Shown: piece by piece, positions 1-12,100 of the stretch
Position numbering within the stretch: position 1 is the stretch's first letter
Layout of the letters: every line of letters begins with the position of its first letter
Notes under the pieces: model-generated
Told to the model about the DNA's origin: nothing
Seen by the model: the letters and a program-made list of their open reading frames with translations, nothing else
The model's database searches: none
Assembly: GCF_011397635.1 (NCBI RefSeq)
Contig: NC_064773.1
Coordinates: 26,530,949-26,594,948 of the forward strand
Length of the DNA: 64,000 bases
Direction of reading: 5' to 3'
From: Epinephelus fuscoguttatus
Lineage: Eukaryota > Chordata > Actinopteri > Perciformes > Serranidae
Made by a program: the position numbers and the translations under genes

Positions 1-863
1 ATGGTCCAAATCTGGCAATCTAGTGCCGGGTAGCCACCATCCATTTTCTATTTCACAATGAAAATAAATTGATTTACACTGGGATTCTTTTTTGGACTTT
101 GAATGTGAATAAAATGTCAATGTGTTTTTAAAAAGCAGAAAAGTAGAGTTTGTTCATTTAAAAAAAAGTGCCAGGGGGAGGTTGTGGCTAAGCCCTGAAT
201 AATCTCAAATCCTAGTGACACCCCATGCTCACAGCAAATGTCGAAAGGTTGAAAACAGGTATTTATTCTATATACTGTTTAAAATGATCAATTAAATATC
301 ATTCATTTTTAGTTTATGTTTATAAACTGGGTCCTGGCCTCCTTACATTTTGGAAAAGTGGCCCCTTGGGCAGTTCAAGTTGAGTATCTTTGGTCTAATG
401 GTATAATTGTCATTGCTTTATGTTATGAAGATAGTCAAATCACACTCAATTGATACCTCACCTTTACCACAAACCTTCTACTTTTATTAGTTAATTTATC
501 AATTCCATCATTTTATAAATAATTTTAAAAATAATTTGTTGTGCTTTTATTTTGAAGGCAATATCCCCCAGTTTCCTGTATTACGCTGGTTACGTCCGTC
601 TAACTTGACTGTAAACCAGCTGCCACCTGCAATTGTGTAAACGTCGTTAATAGCTGCGCTGTCGGCACTTTTTCGGGATTTCCACTTCTCACTAACAATT
701 TTATGCGCTAAAAATCCTCGTTTCCCTTGTTAACTCCCTGACTTTATAACTGTACACTGTATAATGACCCTAAATCGAGCCTTATTGTGGCAGGGCAGGT
801 TGTTATGGCAATGAGGAGAGCTGATGGGATGCTGCTCGCATCCAGTCCGACAGAGGGAGAGAG

Positions 864-891
864 GTGTGTGTGTGTGTGTGTGTGTGTGTGT
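864..891. repeat. (GT)n microsatellite
   Basis: An uninterrupted GT tract of about 14 units lies in gene-free sequence. Confidence 0.9.
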
Positions 892-1175
892 CCGGTCAGG
901 ACGTGGCAGCAGTAAATTCGCAATGCACCAACTTGCAGACAACAACCATCATGCACCCATCACCATTTGGGATCCCCCAAAGGCGTCGGCATGGCTCAGC
1001 GCAGCTGCCCCGGGATCAGCACTGACCCCCCGGCTGCTGCTGCACGTTCACCTGGGTTTAACCAGCCCGCATAACACCTGGATTACAAAGTTTCAGTTTG
1101 CAGAGGAGCACTGATCCCCCTGGACTCTGACAGCTGCAAGCGCTGGGGTCAGCTCAGGCCGGGTTACTGCTCACT

Positions 1176-1177
<2 letters not shown>

Positions 1178-1245
<68 letters not shown>

Positions 1246-1266
1246 AAGTCTGGACCTCTGGCGTTG

Positions 1267-1303
<37 letters not shown>
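1178..1303. repeat. (CA)n tract followed by (TG)n tract
   Basis: A CA tract (1178-1244) is followed after 26 bp by a TG tract (1271-1303). The two are complementary and could fold back on each other. Confidence 0.9.
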
Positions 1304-1305
<2 letters not shown>

Positions 1306-2172
1306 CACCGGAGGGAGGGAGGGAGAGGACAATGTGTTGCAGCCTCAGCTGCTCATGAGTATTCTGGCTGCAAACTACTGCAGCTCTTCCTCAGCAGCAA
1401 CCAAGGAAAACTCTTCTCCCTCCTCCCCCACATCCCCGTCCACCTTCCTCCCCCTCCTCCTCATCCTTTACTCCAAGTCAGCACATCTGACCTCCCCTTG
1501 ATGAAAGATGATTACCCAGCTGCAAAGGAAGGAGGAGGGGAGGCAGGGAGGCCATCAGAGAGATGGTTAAAAGGAGGATGAAGGTCGAGAGAGATGAAGG
1601 CATCGACTCCCTGTTTGAAGCTTAAACACTGCCATAAATGTTATGTTATCATCTCATTGGCTGTGCACTAACATGTCAACCTATGTCATTTAATGACTCG
1701 GTTCCCCTTTAAAGACATAAGATAATTTGACAGATCAGAAAGGCACAGACTGAGGGCTAATTCCATCACATTATCTCATCCACACACCGCTCAGGTCACT
1801 AACTACAGGCCTTTTTTACACAAGACACTTTGACATATCACAGTTACAAAAACACATGTGTATAATAAATAACATAAGCTAGATGACTGCTGACTCTCTG
1901 GTATTATACGTGCTGGCTCACTGTCAGCATGTCATGGCTTACTGGGACACTTGAGTAAAACAGAGCCAGCGTTAATGCTGTTAGTAACACCTGTGCTTTT
2001 TCTACTATGACGTCAAAATGCCTGCTGTGAAAAAGGCTGATAAGGTATACTATTGCAAACAGTGAATGGGAGTCGAAATGTAAGGAAGCACCATCCTTCT
2101 CATGTAACAGTCGCTATTGACTTTTGCAGTTTAACATTATCCACAGAACCTCTTTCATCCCAGAAAGACTCC

Positions 2173-2173
2173 A

Positions 2174-2204
<31 letters not shown>

Positions 2205-2206
2205 AT
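2173..2206. repeat. (AAAT)n microsatellite
   Basis: About eight tandem AAAT units. Confidence 0.9.
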
Positions 2207-3039
2207 TTCATTTTTCTTGCCCTGGATGTGAAACGAACATATATTAAAACATTATTGGGATTTGATATTTGAAATTCTGAAAGGGATTATTGGGTTTGAG
2301 ATCCCTTGTTGACCTCAACTAGCCAAAGAAAACCAAATCTCTTTGATAACTGCTGGTCTGGTTTCAGTAGTTACATGGGAAATATTTATTCTGTTTTTTA
2401 TTATTTCTTTTATTATGGTCTTTGTTGGGTGGTGTGTGTGGGAAGGATTGGTCTTGTGGGATTATTATTTTTGTTTCATTTTATTATATATTATAATGAA
2501 AAATAAGAATTCTGTGTTTTCTCCCGTAGACTGCTTTTTGTGCGACGAAATTCAGTAAAAAAACTGTTAAAAAAAGATAATTTCCAATGTTTCCCCAAGC
2601 ACTTCATAAATCTATCTAGCTAAATAAAATCGTAGTGGGAGGTGTGGAAGAATGTATTATTTACCTACATTTAATGAAACTAACGGAGAAGCTTGTTTGG
2701 CAAAGAAAGAACTCTTCAATTAGCCTTTTTTTGTATGTTTTTCAAAGCTTTAGGCTAACCTTCCTTACCTTCTAGGACTGTGATTCTTTGGCTCCACCTA
2801 CAGGTTTTACGCAACTGATTAGATAATTTCTACCTCTGAGGAATATCTGTTCATGTTTTGATCTATACTCAAGGTATGTAGCAAGTATTAACTTTAAACC
2901 TGATTTTTTGGCCACTTGGGGGCAGCACAACAAGCTGGAAACTATCAACAAACAGCTGCTAAATAACATTGCTTTGAAGCCTGTTTTCCTTACAGCCAAA
3001 CAGTGGAATTACAATTTATGGGTCTGTCATGTGATGCTA

Positions 3040-3260
3040 CTGGCCGTAAAAAGGCTTTCCTTTTAGACTTACATGTCAAAAGAGACGTCTGTATATCATT
3101 GAATACATTCTTTTGGATGTCACAACCTCTGCAAAATAACTTGTTTTACTATCAGAATTTGATTCATTAGGTCCGGTAACATTTCATATGTCTAGAAAAG
3201 CCAAATTATTTCACCACCAATCAAATTAGGTAAAGGCTGAACTGTAAGTTAGCTACTAGC
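3040..3260 (+). repeat. Diverged interspersed repeat (copy 1)
   Basis: This stretch shares the ordered words GACTTACA, GATGTCTGTA-like, TGGATGT and GTCACAACC with 61130-61250. That pattern fits two old copies of one repeat family. Borders and class are unknown. Confidence 0.4.
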
Positions 3261-3471
3261 CAGCTAGCCAGTTAGCGTCTAAGCTTGTGAAAGTCTTTAG
3301 TGCGCCTGCTCTGTGAGCCCAATGATGCAAATGATACAGGTAAATTCACACTCGGAAAATCAAATTTTTTTTGGCCTTACGTTCCAATGAACAACTTTCG
3401 TAGGAATGAATGTGACCCCACCTCGAACACTGTATCAGGTTCTCTTTATACATCCACATCCTGTTCTGTGC

Positions 3472-3861
3472 TGTGTCCGAAACCGTGTACTATGTGCTAC
3501 ATATCCAACATGTGTACGATCGCAGCATACTTTTGTTTACCTAAACAGTATGTATCTTTTTGGACAAGAGCATCCTTGCAATTGGAGATGCGCAACTATG
3601 GCGCCAACCAACAAATTTTTAAAAATACATCACGCCTAGCTAAATGAAATCGTAGACTTAAATGGAAACGTTATTGTCATTACAAAGCAGTCTTGGTCTC
3701 TGTCCACCATTGCACTGTGGGGTATTTATGCCAGCTTAGTGTCCAGTGTTTACATAGTGTAATATTTCACCAGGAACTCAATTCACATATTATTGGTTTC
3801 ATCGTACATGCTGTTTAAGCATGCTAAATTGTATGTTAGTATAGACGTTCAGACGCAGCCC
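3472..3861. mobile_element. Short inverted-repeat DNA transposon, GCTGYGTCYGAAAYCG type
   Basis: The left end reads GTGTCCGAAACCGTGTACTA and the reverse complement of the right end reads GCGTCTGAACGTCTATACTA. There is no coding capacity. The ends resemble the element at 50588-51128. Confidence 0.5.
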
Positions 3862-4226
3862 TGACTTCTGAGGGAATGATCTTGCTCTGTAGCAGCTAAA
3901 TGTTTCACAATGTTCACCTATAAATTGCTAACTTTTTCTTCTGTTTGATGCTGGTTATGTAGCATACAGTCAGTTAATAATTGCTTTGTCACTGAAAATA
4001 GTTAATATGTCTGAAAATGGCACTCATAGGAACCGTGGGTTGGGGCCAGAAAACCAAAACAATGAACTGAGAGATTCTCCATGGAGCTGAAGGGCACTGC
4101 AGAACTGGCTGATAATTCTCTGTGGCTTTAGCCCTATGAGCCACACCTTTTATATAAAGAAGTCATTTGATCCATTGTATACATAAATATTTGTTATTGC
4201 AGCTTTAAGTTACATGAAAATACACA

Positions 4227-4843
4227 CAGTTGCCAGTTTATTAGGTACACCTAACTAAAACTAATGCAGTCTTATACATCAGCCCTGCAAAAACAGATCA
4301 AGTCTGCATTGTCCTAAGGTTTTTTGATGTTTTGTCCAGTTATTTAAATGCCTCTCAGTATACATTAACACAATCAACACCTTCTCTACGACAGCTGAAG
4401 CAAGAACTGAACATTATAACCTTCATAAAGGAAGGTTTAAGTTTATTTACTTTATTAATCCCCCTGAAGGGAAATTCAATGTTTTCACTCTTGCTCGTCA
4501 ATTACACACAGGTCCGAAAGACACACACATGCACAAACAGGACCTATACATGCACAAAGTGGAGAGATCTCAGAGTGAGGGGGCTGCCCTTGATCAGGCG
4601 CCCCGAGCAGTTGGGGGGTTCGGTGCCTTGCTCAAGGGCACCTCGGCAGTGCCCAGGAGGTGAACTGGCACCTCTCCAGCCACCAGTCCACGCTCCATAT
4701 TTGGTCCGGATGGGGACTCGAACAGACGACCCTCCGGTTCCCAACCCAAGTCCCTATGGACTGAGCTACTGCCTTATTTATTGCATTGCTGTGTATAATA
4801 CCACATTAGTTTTAGCTTGGAGCACCTAAAAAACTGGCAACTG
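4227..4843. mobile_element. Terminal-inverted-repeat element with an inserted SINE
   Basis: The left end CAGTTGCCAGTTTATTAGGT is matched by the reverse complement of the right end, CAGTTGCCAGTTTTTTAGGT. The similarity runs about 50 bp inward (CTAAAACTAATG in both). The 617-bp element has no transposase. A tRNA-like SINE sits inside it. No clear target duplication was seen. Confidence 0.75.
4440..4772 (-). mobile_element. tRNA-like SINE, reverse orientation
   Basis: On the plus strand the stretch ends with GGGGACTCGAAC, GACCCTCCGGTTCCCAAC and GACTGAGCTACTGCC. Read on the minus strand this is a tRNA-like head with A-box and B-box sequences. The body includes a run common in fish SINEs (GCCTTGCTCAAGGGCACCTC). 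It lies inside the element at 4227-4843. Confidence 0.7.
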
Positions 4844-6153
4844 CTTGTACATCTTTTCAAGAAAACTGAATATGCTATATAAGAGTCTCTTTTTCTGTGT
4901 ACATTAGTTCATTGCAGAGTGGAGTTCGTCATTGGTTAAGCTTTATATTTACTGGTAAAAAACCCTGCGTACAGAAACTGAAGCTCATCCTCCACCACCG
5001 CAGGTCAAACCAGGATGCCTCCTCCAGGTCTGGCTGGTTTGTTTACAGCCAGATTTCATTTTTAAAATGATGATTAATGTGCAACATTCCCCGCAATATG
5101 TGCCTTGTACACTGTTTCCCGTCCACAGCCTTTCACCCGGGGAGCTGTAACTCTCATCACACCAGCTCTTTCCATCTCCCTGTAATTGCTCTATCAATTC
5201 AGCAGAGGAGAAAAAAAAACCCAACCCAAAATGAACTGCCCTGCATTGTGCATGCACAGCTCATTTAGCTCCCGGCGTAATGAGAGCCGTTGCGTAAAAG
5301 CACAATCAATTTCTAATGTGCTAGTTTACAGCACCCACCAGACTGACAGCCGAACCAATACACGACAAGAAGTTTAATGGTGTTTTGTGGAGCAACAGTC
5401 TACAGCGATGCATGATGGGAGAAACAGGACTCGAAAAGAGCGCCCGGAGCGGCTCGGAGCAATGAGTGTGTCAAAACTGTTCAGGGGAAATTGGCAGGGA
5501 GAGATGGAGGAGCAGGGATTGCTGGGGAGAAAAATTAAAGGTGACTCGGTGATGAACAGGTTTAGTGTTAAATAGAGAGGTCTGTCACAGCCTCGCAACA
5601 CACAAACATGTACAATTAAATGTGTGTGTGTCCAGAGACACTGTCTGGGCTGCGATGAAGATACATAAACTATATTACACACTTATTTCAAAGTATAAAA
5701 GCAGGCATCCTTTACAGTATTAGTGAATACATCCCCTTTCATCAACACAAGCTTTCCCCCCATAAAAATAACTAATCATGCCCCCCGAACTGACATAAAC
5801 GGCTAATCGACACTGCAGAGGCCTCCCTCCACTGTCTCATTCAGCCATTACGATCAGCAAGACGGCGCTCCGCAGTGTCGGAGGCAAAGAACAACCCGAC
5901 AGAAAATGAATCCTCAAAGAGCCATCAACATGATCTGCTAATTTAACATGTTCTATTAGACTAACACAAGAGAGCTATGAAGGAAACCCAGGGTACACAG
6001 CGTACTGTTCACAGACGAGCGTGAGAGGATGAAGGCTGCGCTGAAGAATAAGCTTAAACAGGACAGAGGGTGAAGAGTCACTTCATGCAGAAAACGTTAT
6101 ACGGAGGGGCTGGTGACACTAGCAGCTGTTCTTCAGGTTTCAGAGGAACCGTG

Positions 6154-9100
6154 TCACTGTGGAGCGTTCTCCTCCTCCTCCTCCTCCTCCTCTTCTTCTT
6201 CAGATTCTTCCTGTTGACTTTTCTTCTGTGGAGAGGCAAATAATAATAAATAAAATGAGAAAGCCTGTGAGTTTATCTTCTCAATCTCCTTTAACTTTAG
6301 TTTATATTGGAGTTATGCTATGTAGCATGTGAAATAGAGTATGGTGAATGCGCTAGGAAAGGTAGTATCAGCACTGTCTCTACCTGGAGCTTGCATGTAC
6401 GGAGCCTGGGTTTGTTGAAGGTGGCAGTGCTGTTTGGGCTGAGAAAGCCTGTGAGTTTATTTTCTCTATTTCCTTTAACTTTAGCTTTCATTGGAGTTAC
6501 GCTATGTAGCATGTGAAATAGAGTATGGTGAATGCGCTAGGAAAGGTAGTATCAGCACTGTCTCTACCTGGAGCTTGCATGTATGGAGCCTGGGTTTGTT
6601 GAAGGTGGCAGTGCTGTTTGGGCTGAGAAAGCCATGTGTAAGTAAGGTAAAGGAGGTTATTGGGTTGGTGCGGGGAGCAGTGAGAGCTGGCATTAGGGGA
6701 GTGACTCTGGGACGCCAGATTATCACTGTCTAACCCAACTAGACAAAACATTGGTGAAAGGAGGTTCCCACCTGACGACCCCAAAGAAGATGTTAGTTAT
6801 CACTGCTCACTGGTCTGTATAGTTAAGCCTTGCCATAATAGCTTATCATAGGGTTTAGGAGGTTATTCACTGAGTGCTGATCCTTTCTCTAGAGCACAAA
6901 TTTCTTGTGTTTATTTGAACAAATAACTTCTGACTCCATTTGAGTATGTGGAAGTTTCACATTGGAAAAAAGACAAGAATGCCAACATAGGACAATTCTG
7001 AAAAACACTAGATTACATTCAATGTCACCATTTTAATAGTCTTACTCTATTATATCTGCACACAGCATTGCCAGATGCTGATGGGATGATCAGATGATTA
7101 TCGTAATTGTACAATGTTTTTGCCTTCTGTATGACGTACCATCGATGATGCCAAAAGTGCCACAACGTACGAAAATTTACAATCAGTGGTTGGTCTCATT
7201 TCAGTCAATTTCTTGACATGATCAGATTGGCTAAATATGGATCCTTCGTCTGTGTTTTTTGCATCTCTTCTAATGTGACCTCTTCCTAGCCTACCATGCT
7301 TGGTGTAGGCTATGATGCAAGCTCATCATTGCTATATGAGCGTGCTTAAAAACAGCAACAATGGGATAGATTTGTTGGTGTGTCAAAAAGATGTTTTATA
7401 AAATGACACATTTACGCCCATTTTTTCTTAAGATTATGACTTACGTGCAAAGATTTTGCTCAGTGACAATAATTTTAAGCCTCTGGTACAATATTTTATG
7501 CTTTTCCATCTGGAAACCCTGTCTGCCCATGGCAACTACAGTGTGGTTTAACTCAGAAACCTTTAGAGTAAAGTAATAGCTGATTTTGTGACATACATAG
7601 TTACTGGTGGAAACTCTGAGAATGTCTTCATGCACTACACCTCCACGTAAAATGACACATTCTCTGATCACTGTGGGCAGGAAATGGGATTAAGGAGCGA
7701 CTCCATCACAAATATGACAGAAGAAGACAAGCAACCTGTGCTTTTTATAAATCTCTGTAGCTACACAAATATGTTTCCTCTTCAAAATGCCCGGGATTTG
7801 TCATTGCGTAGCTCACTGCACAAATTAGGTGCAGAGTCCTCCTAATTTCATCCAGTATGTACATGTTTTGGTTCCTGTGAATCCCTTATGCATCGGTACA
7901 CCATTTAAAAGCACCATAGGAATGGCGGACCTTGCCACTGACAAAGCAAACTACTGTATAATGAAGCAAATAGTGAGTGTAGATATACTTAATCCCAATC
8001 GTGGAATCAAAAAGTGGGTTTGATTTGATGAAACTCTTAAGGACTGAAACTTTAAGGTTAGAGAACGTTTACGGATATGTTCAAGTTGTTATGGTGAGGC
8101 AACTGCAACGCTTGGTTATGGAAAGATTGTGATTATGGTTAAGAAAGAGGCCTACAGTATGTTAACTGCCAATCTGTGGTGGGACATGAACTCCAGGCTC
8201 CCGCATGAGTCAGACTTGGTACAGGCTCATCCACCATTTGTCGAGTTAATTCTGATTCTCGCCAAAATAAGACAGCCCCCCAGCCTTCTGTGGCATTGTG
8301 AAGCAACAGGACAATATCTGCAAGCTAAATAAGCTCATGAAAAATGATCTGTACAAACAATATCCTACCAGTTTGAGGAAGTCGATGAGTTTGAAGGCGT
8401 CTTCTCCGGTGGAGAGGTCGACAAAGTCCCGCGGGATTCTGTAGCTCAGACAGGGACTGGGCTGCACCGTCACCTCGCTGGTGGTGCAGCGAAACGCCGG
8501 TCCCTCCTATACGTATGAAACAAAACGTCAGTTTTGATTCATTTATCGAAATTCAGCATCACTACTATAAAGGTCAAATACAAAGACTTTTCTTGCTGTC
8601 CCGCTACAAATTTCATTTTTCAGAACAAGTGTGTCATGATGGCTGACCTGCTGCTGTGTGAGTTCGCCGCCAGACGTCAGTTCCTCCCAGGTGAACAGCA
8701 GCGAATCTGTCACCTCTCCGAAAGGGTTCACGTCGATGAGCCACACCTTTCCCTGCAAAACACACACAAAATAGATAAGTGTAACTAAGGCTGCAAATGT
8801 CTTTTTTTTTTTTTTAAAATGCCTTTATCAAAATTCATCACTGTGCTTACCTGGCTATCTCTGTAGACATCAAACACAACTGTTAAACACAAAAAAACAA
8901 ATATAGTTATCAAACATGTGTCTGCTAGTTTCACAAAGACACACCTAAAATTCAAAAAAACTTCTAATACTACTTGAAATCATTTCTAAGTGAAAAATAA
9001 CACACTGGATGTTTCCCTGCATTTTCTCCTGTCCCAGTATCCTGTTTACAACTATAAATATTAAATGACTTTAAAAAAAAAATGAAGCAATCTGTTTCTG

Positions 9101-12100
9101 TCTGAGCAGAGCTGGAGGAGGTGTGAAGCTGTCTACAGGCTAGAGCAAGAAAAACGGATGCTGGTGCTCACAGTCTTCGTCCAGGAAGTTGTACTGGATG
9201 TGCTGGCTGAAGAATCCCTGTATGGCGTGACAGATCTCCTCCTCCTGCTTCAAGACGTGCTGGTAATACTGAGTGTAGTCTCTCTGGGAGATGGCTGGGA
9301 ACAGACACATACGCCATCGGTGGAGCTCAAATTGAATTTTATAATTGTTCCTAAATTAGCCTGCTGAGTAAAAGTACAGCTCGAACATCATTATTTCGCT
9401 GTAACATTGGAGGGTTTTTTTCCCCAAACTAATTCCCTTTTTAGATATATTCAGCTTGGAGTGCCCTCTTGCTGTTTTGTGCTGTAAAACAATCCTGCAT
9501 GTTTCCCTTGTTATAAGACGTGGTCACCTCTTCAGTGCAACGGAGATGTTACCATGAGTTTGTGCGGAGAACTTTGTTGTTCCTCACATGCCTCCACAGA
9601 AAACAGTGAACAGATTGATTTAGTATACCACTGGTCCCCAATCAATCACTGAATCAATATGTTTGCTGTTTTTCATGGAGGCATGCGAGAAAAACAAAAT
9701 TTCCCTCATGAATTCAAGGTAACACAGCGTAACTAACTGATGTACAAATGGTCAATTTGTGAGTGAAGTGTTCCTTTTTTTAAGGCAAAAGTAGCAATAC
9801 TACAGTGTAAAAATACTCTGTTAGAGGTAAAAGCACTGAATTCAAAAAGTTCCTGAAATGAACGTACAAAAGTATTAGCATCAAAATATACTTCAAGGTT
9901 CTGATTATGCCATTTAGAGCATTAGTATAGCAGCAAATCTCTATTTGCTATAAAAAGATATAGTGGAGTTATGGCGTCCTAAGCAGAGAATGAAGCCGCA
10001 CCCCCTCTTTGTGTTGTAATCTGAGCTTCACTGTTATTTGTTGTTGTAAGCCAGTCTGACCTTGCCTGCATGTGAGTCCTTAGCCCCTTTTACACTGCAT
10101 TTTCAAGGTGGGAATTTCATATTGTTATGCCGCCTTGCTGTTCTATATAAAAGGTATAATTGCGGAATGGGAGAAGTGGTCTACCCTTTAAGGTGGGATC
10201 GGAGGGGGGAACAGTGTAGAAACATTCTGTATAAACGGGACAGCCAACAGGACGAGATAGTGATCAGGATGACGTGCTATGAGTGCGACCAACTGCAGGA
10301 GATTTAAAAAGTAGCTGATAGCAGTTAGCAGCTAACTCCAAGAAGAAGAACATTGTCTGAAAAATTGGGAAAACAATGAGGTCTGGGAGTTTCTTATCGT
10401 CTGGGCAGAGGACGAGATTAGCTGCCATAAAACAGAGACAGTAAAATGATTGTTACTGCAATTCTTATTATTTATAGAGCGCTGCAGTTGCATATGCTAT
10501 AGGCCTGAACATACTCGGGCGGAGCGTACGGGGAACAGACTCCGGGGAGGTCCGCGTGGACTCAAAGCCGACGCAAGCCCTGTGCGCACAAAGCTCAGAT
10601 TTTACGACTGTGCGGACTCCGCTTCGTGCACCAGTGACTACTCGGCATGTATTTTTCACATCGCGGGGATTTTTCACGGACATTTTTACAGGAAACTACA
10701 ACGCGGAAGTGCGCTCGACTATGAAAGCCTCACCGAGTCCGCTCCGCTAATAGTATGCCCGAGTATGTTTGGGCCTTATACGTCACACTAGAGGCATATG
10801 CTGTTGTGTCACATGTCTCACCTGTCATGCCTCTTTTGATTCCTCAATGCTGACATGTTGTCTAAAATCACACACAGGAGCGAAATGATGCCACTGTCGT
10901 TTGGTTCCGTGTAAGTATGTAAAGGCGGCATAATGAAGGGACTTCATAGCGGCTCTATAGGACGATCTCTGTGTAAAAAGGGCTCTTGTGTGGGCGTCCC
11001 ACCAGCTAGCTCATCACCGCCATTTTGCACTGCACTCACGCAGGGGACTAGGGCATCATGTAAACAAAGCGCCCACCCTCTGGTTCCTCCCCAACGGTTA
11101 ACCCTGTTAGTTCTGTCAGCACTGTTACCATTGTTTAGTGCTGTTTTTGGAGTTAGCATGGTTAGTTGCAAGCCGCCTGCTCAGCCACATCTGTGCTGAG
11201 AGCCAAATCCAGACAACTCATACACTCTGAATTTTGCATTGTGCCCCTTTGATGTACCACAAGTACCACTTATACTGAATAATGTATGTGCACATTACTG
11301 GATTATAAATAGTGATGCATTATGCATCACTTTAATAAAGACTGGAAGGGCTGATAAAGGTGGAGCTGATTTCAATTGATTGCTGGGTAGTTCAATGTAA
11401 TCTATAATAATTACACATCATAATGTTTTAGTTGATTAAACCTCTATTATTAATGTGAATCTGCAAAGTCACTAAAGTTATCAAATAAATATAGTGGACT
11501 AAAGAGTACAACATTTCCCTCTACTATCTTGAAAATAATACGCTGATGATTATTTCAAAATAAAGACTGGTGAGTGGAGAATTTTTACCGATCAGTTTGT
11601 TTTCCTTGACGAAGCAGCGAAACTCTCCACCGGGAATCAGCTCGCTCCACTTCCTCAGAACCAGCTGGGGACAGAAGACAACACAGATAACATCGACAGG
11701 GGTGTGAGAGTTTGTACACAGAGAGCATTCGACCAAATGCAACATAGAGGAGGTGGTCGAGCCTTTGTCAGTGCATGATGGGACTTACAAGTCAGTAAAC
11801 ACATGATAATAATATTAATATTTAGTTAAAAATACCTCATAGTTTATGACTGGATCTGGGGAGTCCTGGTCACTGCATACAAGAAATCTGCACAAAGAAA
11901 TTAATAACATTTACAACTGTTAAACAGAAACAACGTTCTGTTTGGTTTCACTCTAATCGAATCAGTCATAGTTTGGCTGCTGCGTTATGCTCAGCAAGTT
12001 TGAGAGAAAAGTTTTGTAAAAGAGTCCAACAAACATGCATATATCACACTGCCTTCTCTACTCACACAAACAGTTTTCCCGAGGCTGTGCGCCGCAGTAA

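Larger units (their letters stand above)
1..6153. other. Gene-free flank downstream of CDC123
   Basis: No exon could be supported on either strand. The stretch holds microsatellites, diverged repeats and two inverted-repeat transposons (listed separately), plus unique-looking sequence at about 940-1140, 5000-5350 and 5770-5960. In other vertebrates CAMK1D lies on this side of CDC123, so 5' regulatory DNA of that gene is possible, but none of its coding sequence is seen. Confidence 0.5.

Noticed and set aside
824-1501. Open frames across the CA/TG repeats
   Set aside because: They are made largely of Cys-Val or His-Thr runs from the microsatellites and have no splice or family support.
2306-2558. 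Hydrophobic frames that look like membrane peptides
   Set aside because: They arise from a T-rich stretch; no start context, splice sites or homology that I recognise.
4332-4829. 165-aa open frame
   Set aside because: It covers a SINE inside an inverted-repeat element; no protein-family motif.
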